DNA of 64,000 bases from Lytechinus variegatus (taxonomy: Eukaryota; Echinodermata; Echinoidea; Temnopleuroida; Toxopneustidae), in assembly GCF_018143015.1 (NCBI RefSeq), contig NC_054758.1:10152501-10216500 (forward strand), written 5' to 3'. The notes under the pieces were generated by a model that worked only from the letters and a program-made list of their open reading frames with translations, was not told the origin of the DNA and did not search any database. Of the stretch, positions 23,001 to 31,115 are shown one piece after another; positions within the stretch are counted from its first letter, which is position 1, and each line of letters starts with the position of its first letter. A program made the position numbers and the translations under genes.

Positions 23001-26000
23001 AAAATCATTCAAGAGCGTTCGCCAATCAGCACTAACCCCTCCCCGGCCTACCCTCGCTTTAGACCTTTTATAGCCTATGCACTTACGCCATTATCACTCC
23101 ACCATTTTGAGGCCACCTCACGACTCACGATCCGTTTGGAACAAATCGCAGTTTGCTCATTTTCAGAAAATGTGAATGAAAAGTAAATTTGAGATTCAAT
23201 TCAGCTAAAAGAAAACTATAATATAACAATTTTGGATGATTGCAAACCTTTAATACTTTGAAGTAAAGGCGACATTTGTTTCAAATCGCAGCCAACTGAA
23301 TCGTACGATTAATATGACGTCATCACGGCTAGAGATTGAACGCGTTTTTATTGTATCAAAGATGATAACATATTCACGTGTTTAAACCCGGGGGGCCACT
23401 TCCATTCACGAGTGGATACCATGCGCGACCATGGGGTCTCGAAAAGCACCCTAAACACGTAATTTCCATATTCTGAAAATGCACCCCTTAACAAATTTTG
23501 GCGTGTGAAACCCTACCCTTAACAAGTATTGGAAACAAAACGATACTCTTGGCAAATATTCCCTGAAATGAACCCCTAAACAAGTACAGGAATGTTTTAT
23601 TGTTACGGGTCCTTCGGTCGTCGGCTTAACCTTATTTGGTTTAGTATACGACCCCACCTTCTACACCTCGCGAAAATCGGACTCTAAACACGAAGTTTTG
23701 GGGCAAAAAGGACATCCATTTTAAAACATTTTAATTTTGTTTTATTATCCCCGCTAATTCGACCCTAAACACGTAATGTTCCTAGCGAAATAGACACCCT
23801 TTTTTCATTATTTTCGTGTTTTTGACACCCTTATCACGTTACGTACGTAACGTGCCCTATCGTGAAAAAGACATCCTTTTTACGTGTTTTTTGGTCGCGC
23901 ATGGTGTTCACTCGCCAATGTAAGTGCCCCCCCCCCCGGGGGTTTAAACATAGGCCTATAGGTGTTCGTACGATGATTTAGAAGTACATTGCACAGAAAT
24001 ATATTCCATGTCTCAATATTAGCATCAAATCCAAAACCGAGACGCAGACCAATCGTAACGTGTGCGGTGGCTTTTAGAAGTTGATGCATGCGTTGGTAAT
24101 CTGCAGTTGGCACACCAGTGACAACTCCGTTCATGTGTGTGTGTTTCAGTTTTGTCAGAAGTGTATCAATCAGAAATGATTATTTACGTCTGGGACCGAC
24201 CTTTAACGTCACCATCCGAAAAACATGACCAAGGCTTGAACCTCGAACCTCTGCATCAATTTATACCTTCCCCACAGCTTGGATTACAGGCGCACGCCAC
24301 AACGCCCAGTTTATGCATATTCCTATATTCTCTGAGGGAGGGCGCTATAAGATTATGACGTCATGTACATAAGGTCTTACGATTCCTTTTATCGGATTGA
24401 GAGATGGAAGATCGACTTACCTCAATATATCAATGAACGATTCAAGGGGATCGGTATCGTCTTTTCTCTCATCGTAATCGACCTGATGGTCTTTGCCCGT
24501 CCTACCAGGACGAATAGCGAGGACGACAATGATCCCGACGATGACTGCGACGCAGGATGTCGTGAAGTAATAGACGAGAGCCCTCGCTCCCAGCTTGCCA
24601 CATGACTTGGTATCAAGGCTCGTCAAACCTTTAGGTAAAATGCGTGGGAGATATTCTCTTAATTTTGATGTTCATAATGATTTACACCTCAAAAACTGTC
24701 CATCTAATAAAAAACACATGATTATCATATATATATCCTGAAAAATGGGATTCCCCACATAATTTTGATACTATTTTCATGTGGTCTAAGTTTACGCTTG
24801 GGTGACCAAAAGGTACTCCCATGATTTTATTTAAAATTTGACCTGTGCCAAAGTAAGATAGAAGTGGAGCGTTTCATGAAAGGACTTGTCAGACGATTTG
24901 TCCGACAAGTCCACTTTTATCCGACAGTTAACATAGTAACATTGCATCTCAGCCAATCAGAATCAAGCAAAGATGTGAGATCTGACAACTTGTCGGACAA
25001 AAAAGTATTGCATCGCTCCACAGATGTTTATGAAGTCATAATCGCATTGTGGATACATTTTTTTTCTATTCAAATATACTGTACATTGGGATTGTTAAAA
25101 AAAAACTGTTACACTTCCTAATTCCGAAGGTTTGTAATTCCAAATGTTCTTTATTCCGAAGGTTCGTAATTCCGAAACACGTAAATTGCATATACCTCGA
25201 TGTTCGTTAGTCCGAAAACGAAAAAGAGTTCATTAATCCGAACATTTGTGGCGTAATTCCGAAGGTTCGTTAATCCGAAAAGGAAATGAGAGTCGTAATT
25301 CTGAAGGTTTGTTAGTCCGAAAGCGAAATGAACAACGAACCTTATTTCGTTTTCGGATTGACGAACCTTCGGAATAACGAAGCTTTGAAATTACGAATGT
25401 ATAGAAAATAACACCTTTTAGTTCATGATATTGGACTGTCGATTTTATGAGATGTAAAGGGTTTTTTTATCATTTATTTTCTTTTTACTCACTCGGAATA
25501 GCGCAACAGTAGGCAGCTATTATTTTTCATATACTCTATACTGCGCAAATCAGGCTTTCGTCGTTTCATATAGAAGCTAAATAACAACATGCATATGAGT
25601 TGAGTAAAAATATCCTCACATGCTGTGTAAATTTAACGCAGTGTTATCATGGAGGGCTGGTTGTGCCTGGCTGCATTTATACATACTAGATATCATGGTA
25701 TTTCACCAAACTAACACCCTTGCTCCTTTCTTTAATCAATATTGGTTAATTTTTACCCAACCTTATTAGAATGTTTGTTTCAGGTGTATGAGGCAGATAA
25801 ATATATTTTACTTCCGCCAGTAGAAATGTGACATGCTTCTTGGTGACAGCATATTCAACAGGATAGGGCTTACTCGAAATAATATAATTTGATTAAATAT
25901 TACAGCAAAATCAAACAAACACAACACTGACAACGTCATAAAAATAATATTGGATGAAATAACAAGGAAGTGAATGAATAAGTTGCGCATCATTTCAGTG

Positions 26001-27782
26001 AAACAATCGTAAGCGTATACCGTCATGACTAAAAGCTGATGATATCATGTCTCACAAGTCTTGTAGCAACCGTTATCTCCGTTTTTACAAAATAAATTTC
26101 ACCAATGATGATCTTATATAATAAATCAGCGATCAGTATTTTTTCCATGCTTTGAAAAAGAAATAAGAATACCTTTGTATTAGACAATCAAATACAAATC
26201 ACACGTGTGGGGGAGGGGGTTTGAAATATTAGCTCATTCATTACATAATGATGGCACGCGTAAAATAATGTTTCGATCAACACAAAACCCCAAAATAAAT
26301 AAATGCCACAAAAATTATTTGATACCATAAGAATTATTTTGTTATCTTTCATTCACACTTTACAAGCTTTGCTTTTTATTGGATCCCCTCATTTCCATTT
26401 ATGCTCTATATTATACTGGGTTTTTTTTATGTTTTACGAAGTAAGAATGCGCTATAAAATTGTACTTGATTTGTATTGCTTTATATCACTTTGTATTATG
26501 TTTGGAATGGAAATGAAATAAAGAATTGAATTGAATTGAAATTCGATTTTGAAGATTTTTTTTTTGTAATAAGTTGTTTGGTAGATTCCCCCTTTTCACT
26601 CCAATTATACTATTTCCGGTCGTAAGGCAGTCCTAAACAAAGTATATGATGGGTTGTTTATTGATATATTCATATTCCACAATCATCAAAGTACATTTCG
26701 TAATAAATCATGTTTACAATGAAAAAAAAAATGCATAACACATGCAGGACTGAAACGTAGCAATGAAATGAAAAAAAGTGGAGGGGCCTACTAAAAAGCA
26801 GTGCTTGTAAAATGTAGACCCCCTATCAAAACTTTATACAAGGTTAATATGATACAAAGAGAGTAAAATAATCATCAAAATTCTATACAATTATACAGAT
26901 ATAAAATCTGTAACACAAATGTATATACACTATATACAAAATTAAATATTGACTTTAAAATGATCACAGGGTCCTCGAACTCGATGACCGGGGGAGGGGG
27001 TCAGCCCCCCCCCATGCACTTTTTCAATAAACGTGTACAAAGACCGAAAAATTAAAATCTGATTGTGTTTTACTACACGTTCGATCAGCCTCCCCCACCC
27101 TCCCCACTTTCAAAACCGTTTTGCCATGTTGTTAATTCTATTTTTACCATTTTCTGTTGCTAATATCACTTTTAGAAAATTTATCCTTAGAATAATAGAA
27201 GTTCCTGCATCAGAGTCTTGAGAACACCTGGAATCTTACCAGATTACGTGATCTTACAGGAAATTGGTATTTGATGTATGGAACCTTACAAAGTTCCTTT
27301 AAGAAAACACCCTTTTCCCCTTTTTAAACGGACATGTTCTGTTAAATTGCAAAATAATTCCTGTTTTATGAATTTACAGAATGATTTTGTTATTGCTTTC
27401 TGTCTTCTCTTTTTTTCTTGTAAAATCAGGGTTTTTTCTTTATTTTCTTACCGGTAATCAAGCTCGATACTATCAACGGCAGGACCAGCATCTTCAGGAG
27501 CCTGACCAGAACATCGCCAGGTAAACCAATGATCTTGATCGCTGTGCTGCTAGGTTCGGCATTCCTCAGGACACCTCCAAAGAATATACCAAGGATCACA
27601 CTAGCAAGGGTCAGCACCAGGAGCAAGTTTGCTCTCAACTTCGTCAACAGAACCATGCCAATCTCCCTCCAGCCCATCGATCTGAAGTCCCTGAGGGATC
27701 GTCGGGCGTTCCCCTGATGGGTCTCCGGCCCCCTGCTCCCGTCTTCATGGATTTCAAGATCAACCACTTTGTCATTCTCCAT
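10838..27782 (-). CDS. SLC1A: SLC1A-family excitatory amino acid transporter, complete, 10 exons
   Basis: Sodium-coupled glutamate/aspartate transporter of the plasma membrane, in a family that normally forms trimers. Exons in transcript order: 27782-27452, 24628-24421, 22365-22323, 20631-20460, 17254-17128, 16165-15935, 14366-14172, 13049-12915, 12260-12161, 10975-10838. Together they give 1,680 bases, 559 residues plus stop, with every phase matching; the family is usually about 500-575. The first ATG follows an in-frame stop and has A at -3 and G at +4. Visible hallmarks: TM1-TM2 region [14 protein letters not shown] with [19 protein letters not shown]1 region [13 protein letters not shown] (about 366-378); TM7 [10 protein letters not shown] (404-413); HP2 region [16 protein letters not shown]8 [17 protein letters not shown] (to 493). 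Arg485 in the DRCRT motif matches the arginine that binds the acidic side chain in EAATs, where neutral amino acid transporters differ, so I infer acidic substrates. Orthology to one vertebrate EAAT is not resolved. Confidence 0.95.
11030..11270. repeat. Degenerate TTTAGGGT/AACGTG repeat, related to element at 23379
   Basis: Repeated phrases such as ACGTTAGGGTATGTTTTTTCC-like units (CGTGTTCAGGGTATTTT, CTCGTTTAGGGGGTATTT) are the complement of the internal units of 23379-23949. The terminal repeats are not intact. Confidence 0.45.
11642..12016. repeat. Fold-back array of TTCGTTAATCCGAA units, copy 1
   Basis: Tandem degenerate units of about 29 bp built on GGTTCGTTAATCCGAAAA. They run one way to about 11,895 and then continue as the reverse complement (TTTTCGGATTAACGAACC). 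Each unit is itself partly palindromic. Related copies at 14409 and 25114 lie in other introns of the same gene. Confidence 0.8.
12161..12260 (-). CDS. SLC1A: SLC1A exon 9: TM8 substrate site
   Basis: Acceptor AATTACAG. It reads [20 protein letters not shown] then [13 protein letters not shown] (482-514). It holds the substrate arginine (485) and conserved Asn489 and Asp493. The only donor giving phase 0 into exon 10 is GGG|GTTGGT, a weak site. Reading through gives [10 protein letters not shown] and a stop. Confidence 0.85.
12690..12875. repeat. Purine-rich AAG/GAA tract in SLC1A intron 8
   Basis: Almost pure A/G sequence of GAAGAA units on the plus strand, hence pyrimidine-rich in the transcript just after the exon 8 donor. 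No coding content. Confidence 0.75.
12915..13049 (-). CDS. SLC1A: SLC1A exon 8: HP2 and start of TM8
   Basis: Acceptor TTTTTGCAG, donor GTAAGC. It reads [20 protein letters not shown] then [16 protein letters not shown] and LLMAVDWF (437-480): the hairpin that gates the substrate site, followed by entry to TM8. Confidence 0.92.
13263..13291. repeat. (TA)n microsatellite
   Basis: Uninterrupted TATATA run in SLC1A intron 7, with a smaller one near 13510. Confidence 0.9.
13318..13510. mobile_element. Small fold-back element with GTCAGCTGGGAGCAAC arms
   Basis: GTCAGCTGGGAGCAAC near 13331 pairs with GTTGCACCCAGCTGAC near 13455, with further weaker complementarity (GACTAGAATA/TATTCTAGTC) inside. 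Confidence 0.55.
13555..13725 (+). mobile_element. Truncated LINE 3' tail
   Basis: Ends GGAAATAAATAAGTCAAATCAAATC, a 3' tail with short tandem AAATC units. It resembles the tail style at 26420-26545. No coding part remains. Confidence 0.35.
14172..14366 (-). CDS. SLC1A: SLC1A exon 7: end of HP1 and TM7
   Basis: Acceptor CTTTCTCAG, donor GTAGGA, 195 bp. It reads [20 protein letters not shown] then [20 protein letters not shown] and [20 protein letters not shown] (372-435). NMDGT is the broken TM7 helix that coordinates sodium. The ALYEAVA sequence favours the EAAT over the ASCT branch. Confidence 0.95.
14409..14906. repeat. Fold-back array of TTCGTTAATCCGAA units, copy 2
   Basis: Same architecture as 11642-12016: a short forward block (TTCGTAATTCCGAAGG units to about 14,560), then a longer reverse-complement block (TTTCGTTTTCGGATTAACG). 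It begins 43 bp downstream in transcript terms of no exon; it is purely intronic. Confidence 0.8.
14907..15934. other. SLC1A intron 6 remainder, nothing recognised
   Basis: Mixed unique-looking sequence. The frames here have no family resemblance and no terminal repeats stand out. Confidence 0.35.
15935..16165 (-). CDS. SLC1A: SLC1A exon 6: central membrane segments into HP1
   Basis: Acceptor CCCCCAG, donor GTGAGT, 231 bp. It reads [20 protein letters not shown], then [20 protein letters not shown] and [18 protein letters not shown] (295-370). It leads directly into the HP1 serine-rich motif completed by exon 7. Confidence 0.95.
16914..17084. repeat. Homopolymer tracts (G13-like, C10-like, A40-like) in SLC1A intron 5
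   Basis: A G run at about 16918-16929, a CA/TG-type stretch, then C and a long A run at 17041-17084, ending about 40 bp from the exon 5 donor. In the transcript this is a U run followed by a G run just inside the intron. Assembly length is unreliable here. Confidence 0.8.
17128..17254 (-). CDS. SLC1A: SLC1A exon 5
   Basis: Acceptor CTTTCCAG, donor GTATGT splitting the codon of Trp294. It reads [20 protein letters not shown] then [20 protein letters not shown] (253-293), a membrane segment pair typical of the family between the glycosylated loop and the YSPVGI motif. Confidence 0.93.
17824..18690 (+). mobile_element. Repeat X, copy 1, split by MITE M3
   Basis: Starts TTAGAAAATTTATCCTTAA, then is interrupted by M3 (17841-18443). 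It resumes AATAAAAGAAGTTTCTGCAG and continues through TCTTACAGGAAATTGGTATT to TGTAAAATCAGG. Uninterrupted copies at 27170 and 33814 show the original continuity. Confidence 0.75.
17841..18443. mobile_element. TTAA-flanked MITE M3
   Basis: TTAA at both edges, with termini AGGGGAATCCAGCCTTGG and GGTTGGATTCCCCT. The interior has AGAAATCGGACAAGC on one arm and a TTGTCCAATATTG counterpart on the other. The empty site in repeat X at about 27,186 confirms the boundaries. Confidence 0.85.
18691..19317. other. SLC1A intron 4 interval, nothing recognised
   Basis: Unremarkable AT-rich sequence with a C/A homopolymer at about 18,967-18,985. Confidence 0.35.
19318..19560 (+). repeat. Minisatellite of AGGACAACTACYCC units
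   Basis: About a dozen degenerate units of 14-20 bp built on CTAGGACAACTACTCC. A frame runs through part of it ([16 protein letters not shown]), but this is a by-product of the repeat. Confidence 0.8.
20150..20290 (+). mobile_element. Truncated LINE 3' tail
   Basis: AT-rich 3'-UTR-like sequence ending TTATCAATAAAACCATAAATAAAA. The AATAAA signal followed by an A-rich run suggests a retrotransposed 3' end. Confidence 0.35.
20460..20631 (-). CDS. SLC1A: SLC1A exon 4: large glycosylated extracellular loop
   Basis: Acceptor CGTACAG, donor GTAAGA. It reads [20 protein letters not shown] then [20 protein letters not shown] and [17 protein letters not shown] (195-251). Four N-X-S/T sites lie at Asn210, 217, 222 and 234, with two cysteines between them. 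This matches the variable glycosylated loop between TM3 and TM4 of EAATs. Confidence 0.92.
20835..20906 (+). tRNA. tRNA-like sequence (pseudo-tRNA or SINE head)
   Basis: The seven-base acceptor arms pair perfectly (GTCTCTG with CAGAGAC), as do the five-base T arms (CCGGG, loop TTCTATT, CCCGG). A D arm with TGGTTAAGG is present. The anticodon arm has a mismatch and lacks the invariant T33, so a working tRNA is doubtful. Confidence 0.4.
21113..21345 (+). mobile_element. tRNA-derived SINE
   Basis: A-box region GGGCCAGTGGATTAGTC and B box GGGTTCGAATCCCAGCC are followed by the body words CTTCGGCAAGAAATTTATCC. It is closely related, in opposite orientation, to the copy at 36560-36835. Confidence 0.75.
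22115..22312 (+). mobile_element. tRNA-derived SINE, diverged copy beside exon 3
   Basis: Head TGGTGACGCAGTGGAAGAG with a decayed B box (GGATTCGATACCC), body with TCTTCTTGTCAAGCACTCG, tail GTGGCTACCCAGTTAAATAAG. It is a diverged relative of 22562-22802 and ends within about 10 bp of the exon 3 donor. Confidence 0.65.
22323..22365 (-). CDS. SLC1A: SLC1A exon 3: 43-bp microexon
   Basis: Acceptor TTCCGACAG, donor GTATGG. It encodes [14 protein letters not shown] (181-194), the strongly conserved NLFPxNLVxACFxQ stretch of EAATs, and its phases (2 in, 0 out) fit both neighbours. It is too short for ordinary ORF calls. Confidence 0.95.
22562..22802 (+). mobile_element. tRNA-derived SINE with TTA tail
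   Basis: Well-preserved head: TAGCTAAGTGGTAGAGCGCC, then GACGGGAGGTCGTGGGTTCG. The body ends in GGCTACCCTGGGTAAATAAG and a (TTA)n tail. The head resembles a tRNA with a CAT-type loop. Confidence 0.8.
23379..23949. mobile_element. TIR element with internal degenerate tandem repeats
   Basis: The terminal arms run from GTTTAAACCCGGGGGG and CCATGCGCGACCA on the left to their reverse complements on the right (TGGTCGCGCATGG and GGGGGTTTAAAC). Between them lie many degenerate units of the type CCCTAAACACGTAATTTT. No transposase remains. Confidence 0.75.
24135..24309 (-). mobile_element. SINE with SRP/7SL-RNA-like head, copy 1
   Basis: On the reverse strand the element starts CTGGGCGTTGTGGCGTGCG, then CCTGTAATCCAAGCTGTGG. 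This is strikingly like the 5' (Alu) domain of SRP RNA, including TGTAATCC-AGC. A B-box-like GAGGTTCGAGGTTCAAG follows, then a body ending in a CA-type tail (ACACACAC). The second copy is at 30392-30576. A tRNA-derived origin is not excluded. Confidence 0.6.
24421..24628 (-). CDS. SLC1A: SLC1A exon 2
   Basis: Acceptor ACCTAAAG, donor GTAAGT, 208 bp. It reads [20 protein letters not shown] then [40 protein letters not shown] and LESFIDIL (112-179). G-K-L-G.RA..YY.TT...A...G is a family signature around TM2-TM3. Confidence 0.94.
24862..25025. mobile_element. Fold-back MITE-like element with AGCCAATCAGAAT core
   Basis: Starts GGAGCGTTTCATGAAAGGAC with an internal pair TTGTCGGACAAA/TTTGTCCGACAA. 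It contains the AGCCAATCAGAAT word shared with several other MITEs here. Confidence 0.5.
25114..25399. repeat. Fold-back array of TTCGTTAATCCGAA units, copy 3
   Basis: Third member of the family, in SLC1A intron 1. Forward TTCGTAATTCCGAA units run to about 25,330, followed by reverse-complement units to 25,399. Confidence 0.78.
25400..26419. other. SLC1A intron 1 interval, nothing recognised
   Basis: AT-rich with no clear termini or conserved peptide. A short G-rich run lies near 26,205-26,220. Confidence 0.35.
26420..26545 (+). mobile_element. Truncated LINE 3' tail with TTGAA repeats
   Basis: Ends GGAAATGAAATAAAGAATTG followed by tandem TTGAA units, the style of a CR1/L2-type tail. Confidence 0.45.
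27170..27430 (+). mobile_element. Repeat X, copy 2 (uninterrupted)
   Basis: TTAGAAAATTTATCCTTAGAA to TGTAAAATCAGG without the insertion seen at 17841. It ends about 20 bp from the exon 1 donor of SLC1A. Confidence 0.7.
27452..27782 (-). CDS. SLC1A: SLC1A exon 1: N-terminus and first membrane segments
   Basis: ATG at 27782 is the first Met after an in-frame TAG and has a strong start context. It encodes a hydrophilic N-terminal region ([18 protein letters not shown]...), then [40 protein letters not shown] and SSLIT. Donor GTAAGA, phase 1. A further 5' UTR exon is possible, since CTACAG lies just before the ATG. Confidence 0.93.
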
Positions 27783-28020
27783 CCTGTAGAAGGGTGTTCT
27801 TCTTTGAGTACTGTTTCCGAAATGAGGTGTGGAATCATAAAGAGCCGGGATAATAGATAACTGCTACTTGCATATCAGAATACTTAATTATGACGTGTCT
27901 GGCCTGATAAAACCTCGTATCTAAAAAGTTTTTTTTTTAGTGCAGCTTAGAAAAAGCCTCATGTATTTTTTTTAAATATAGCAATTGTGGCAGTCACATT
28001 GGCGGCGGAGCCAAAAGAAT

Positions 28021-28265
28021 TAGGGGGGGGGTCCACCTGAAATTTTGTTATGGACACAGGTGAAAAATTTGACAAGCAAAAAAAAGTTGTCAACCTTAAT
28101 TTTAGGGGGGACCAGAGATATATTTTTTTTTGGGGGGTCCATCTGAATTTAGGGGGGACGCAGGAAACAAAACTGACAAGCAAAAAAAGGTTATCAACAA
28201 AAAACTGGGGGGAACCGTCCCCCCCACCTCAAATTTAGGGGGACCTGTTCCCCCGCGCTTCCGCC
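28021..28265. repeat. G-rich degenerate tandem repeat
   Basis: Units of the type AGGGGGGTCCACCTGAA recur about every 80 bp with AAAATTTGACAAGCAAAAA-like spacers. The last block flips to a C-rich version (CCGTCCCCCCCACC). Confidence 0.6.
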
Positions 28266-28463
28266 GCCTATACGCTCATATCGCCTGAAAACAGTCTCCT
28301 GTTACCTGTGAAGAACTCTAACGAGGCAAAAGAAGGTTGTTACCTATGTTATAACTCTAAAATCTTAAAAAGCTTATTCTCAGCTGTATGGCATCAAAAT
28401 TATTTAAATTTTGAGAAACGATATTTTATCAGCCCAGCCGGCCGGCCACGATGGTTTATTTCC

Positions 28464-28865
28464 GATTCGTCCAATTGCCAACTCGTCTACTATCATTTGC
28501 TCTACCATCAGTTCGTCCCCTATCCACATGGTCTTCTTTAATTTAGTCTAATGCCATTCCGTCTAATAACCAGTTGGTCCAATAGCCATTTAGTCCATAT
28601 ACCATTTGGTCTAATTGGACAAAGTGTTAAATTGTGCAAAATGAATGAAAATAAAATGGATGCTAGACCAACTGGTTATGAGACGAAATGGTCATAGTTG
28701 AAATGGTGATTAGACGAAGTGATGATTGAACCTAATGGTTAATGGACAAAATGGTTGTTAGAAGAAATGTTGACGGACGGAATGTTGACGGACGGAATGG
28801 CATTAGACTAAATAAAAATAGACCATGTGGTGAGTGGACGAGTTGGCAGTAGGGGAATTGGCAAT
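28464..28865. repeat. Fold-back array of GGTCTAAT/ATTAGACC units
   Basis: Left half: units such as AGTCTAATGCCATTCCGTC. Right half: their reverse complement (GACGGAATGGCATTAGACTA). Outer arms are CCAATTGCCAACTCGTC and GACGAGTTGGCAG. It has the same design as the TTCG...CGAA fold-backs with different words. Confidence 0.7.
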
Positions 28866-29510
28866 TTACCGCCACGACGAGTACATAAATTATGCGGTAC
28901 CGGTCATGATAAATTAATTTCGAGTAAATCCAGAAAAGGAAACGCAATAAGGATTCAGGTCAGTTTTTCAGTCACTTCGAGGACTTTTAGGTGGAATTTC
29001 AGGATATATATTACGCACAAAATAAGAATCGATCAATTCTCCATATTTAACTCAATTTAGCCGCCAAGAGGTGATCTTGGTCTGTTCTTGTATTAATACA
29101 CTTGTAGTAGCATGCCGTTTTAATACCAGTTATCACTGTGATATTATGATTATGCAGTGGCGTATTGAGCCAAAATATTCGAAGGGCACAACGTATCGTG
29201 TTGGGCAACATTTAATTTCTATATAGCCTGTTTAAAAGGATAATCTAAGTTATATATAATTTATTACACATTAAAAGAAACATTGGATAATTGTTTATCC
29301 GTTCCATTCTATATTTCAACTCGCCTTTTAGACATGTCCCTTCTATTTTTTTTCTAGGTTTGGGGACGTTTGGGGGTCTAGAGGTCCCCAAGGCCCCATC
29401 TATATACACCATTGGGCATGTAAGCTCGCATCATTATGTGGTTTTTTTTTCATGAATTCCGCCGGTGCTGAAAATGAATTTCGTGTTGTTCATGAATATC
29501 TACGTCTGTT
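28866..29510. other. Interval upstream of SLC1A, nothing recognised
   Basis: No exon of either neighbour, and no promoter element I can defend. Confidence 0.35.
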
Positions 29511-30116
29511 TTAAAGGACAAGTCCACCCCCAACGAAAAGTTTATTTGAATAAAATGAGAAAAATATAGCAAACATGTTAAACATTGAAAATTTCATGAA
29601 AATCGGATGTAAGATAAGAATGTTATGACATTTTGAAGTTTCGCTTAATTTCACAAAACATTTACATGCACATCTTGGTCAGTATGCAAATGAGGTGAAT
29701 AATGACGTCATCCAATCACAATTTATTTTGTATATGATAATATGAAATATTTTGATTTTCTAATTATCATGGGAAACAAAGTTTTGTTCCTCCCTGAACA
29801 TGTAGAATTACCATTATTCAATCATTTTTGGTTCAGTCAAGTTGGTCCTTTTTGTCACATCGGTAAAAATTGAAATATTATATAATTCAAACAATAAAAA
29901 CCAAAGAAATAGTGAGCGAGGGACATCATAGATTCTCTCATTTGCATACCACTGAGTTGTCCATACAAATGTTTTGTGAAAAATAACCGAAACTTTCCAA
30001 TGCCATAACTTTCTTATTTTACATCCTTTTTGATAAAACTTTCAGTGTTGTGCTTGTTTGATTTTTCTCTGTTTATTCAATTCAACATTTTTTTCTGAGT
30101 TGGACTTGACCTCTAA
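29511..30116. mobile_element. TTAA-flanked MITE M4
   Basis: Left TTAA with AGGACAAGTCCACCCCCAA, right GAGTTGGACTTGACCT and a decayed CTAA. The interior shares ATGAAAATCGGATG with M2. Confidence 0.75.
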
Positions 30117-30391
30117 ATGCAAACATATGTTCAATGTTTCATGAATATAATCTATTGCGGTTTGAACGTACTCAAGTTAAGGGTCTGAAAAACGGCAAGT
30201 TTAGTACGTGCTAGTCTTTGTGTGGAGACCCAATCGTTGATCTTTGTTTCAAGCAAGGCAAGTGACAGATTCCTGACTTTAACCAAAGTACTAGGAGAGA
30301 TGAAGTCCCTATTAATATGGTGTACATTCCGCGCGCATCCTAATATACTCTGTTTGCACTTATAGAAGCCAGCCGCCACACACTGCACGTA

Positions 30392-30576
30392 TGTGTGTGT
30401 ATTTGAGTTTTGTCAGACGTGTATCAATCAGATATGATTATTTACGTCTGGACCGACCTTTAACGTCACCATCCGAAAGACGTGACCGGGGCCCGAACCT
30501 CGAACCTCTGCATCAATTTGTAACTTCCCCACATAGCTTGGATCACCGGCGCACAGGCGCACGCCACAACGCCCAG
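30392..30576 (-). mobile_element. SINE with SRP/7SL-RNA-like head, copy 2
   Basis: Reverse strand: CTGGGCGTTGTGGCGTGCG head with a small internal duplication (GCGCC repeated), GGTGATCCAAGCTATGTGGG, B-box-like GAGGTTCGAGGTTCGGG, and a tail of TG/CA repeats. Collinear with copy 1 along its length. Confidence 0.6.
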
Positions 30577-30609
30577 TTAATTTGAAAGGATCAATGAGCA
30601 TGATGAGTA

Positions 30610-30755
30610 ACAATTAAATAAAAAATATAAATAAATGAATGAATAAATTAAAGAATGAATAAATTAAATAAATAAATAAATATGTAAATAAAAATAAATA
30701 GATATATGAATAAATAAATAAATAAAAATAAATAAATAAATAAATAAATAGGTTA
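30610..30755 (+). repeat. (AAAT)n microsatellite
   Basis: Impure AATA/AAAT tetranucleotide run directly downstream of SINE copy 2. Confidence 0.9.
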
Positions 30756-31088
30756 GGTTAAACACACATCTCAAGAGGAACATCATCTGAATCGCCGATG
30801 ATTATTCATATGCATTATGTTTTGTATTATATTTTTAATTTGTACACTTTATTTTCCAATGTCAGAAGAAAAGCAAAAATACGCTTTAGTTGAATTGTAT
30901 GTTTTTTTTATTTTGTATTTATTTATCTATTTACCTATTTATTTATTATGATGATCATGATGATGATTATTATCATCCCTTTTTTTTTGGGGGGGGGAGG
31001 GGAGTACAACTCTTTATTGTTGACAATTCCCTTCATCGGGAAGGGAATCGCATCACAATTTCCCGGGTGTTATTATTTTTTAAAGTGG

Positions 31089-31115
31089 AGGTGCCGTGGC
31101 CGAGTGGTCTAAGGC
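31089..31115 (+). pseudogene. Truncated tRNA 5' half (Leu/Ser type)
   Basis: GCCGTGGCCGAGTGGTCTAA followed by GGCGC matches the 5' half (D arm and A box) of class II tRNAs. It then breaks into the GCGAAGCGCGAGCTGAA dispersed repeat, so no anticodon or T arm remains. Confidence 0.5.

Noticed and set aside
23880..24134. Reverse-strand frame of 84 residues next to SLC1A exon 2
   Set aside because: It overlaps the end of a TIR element and the SINE boundary, has no family resemblance, and the transporter frame is already complete without it.
11642..25399. CRISPR-like regular repeats (TTCGTTAATCCGAA arrays)
   Set aside because: The units are contiguous and degenerate with an orientation flip, no spacers, and lie in introns of an animal gene.
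31089..31115. Functional leucine/serine tRNA gene
   Set aside because: Only the 5' half is present; the anticodon and T arms are missing.
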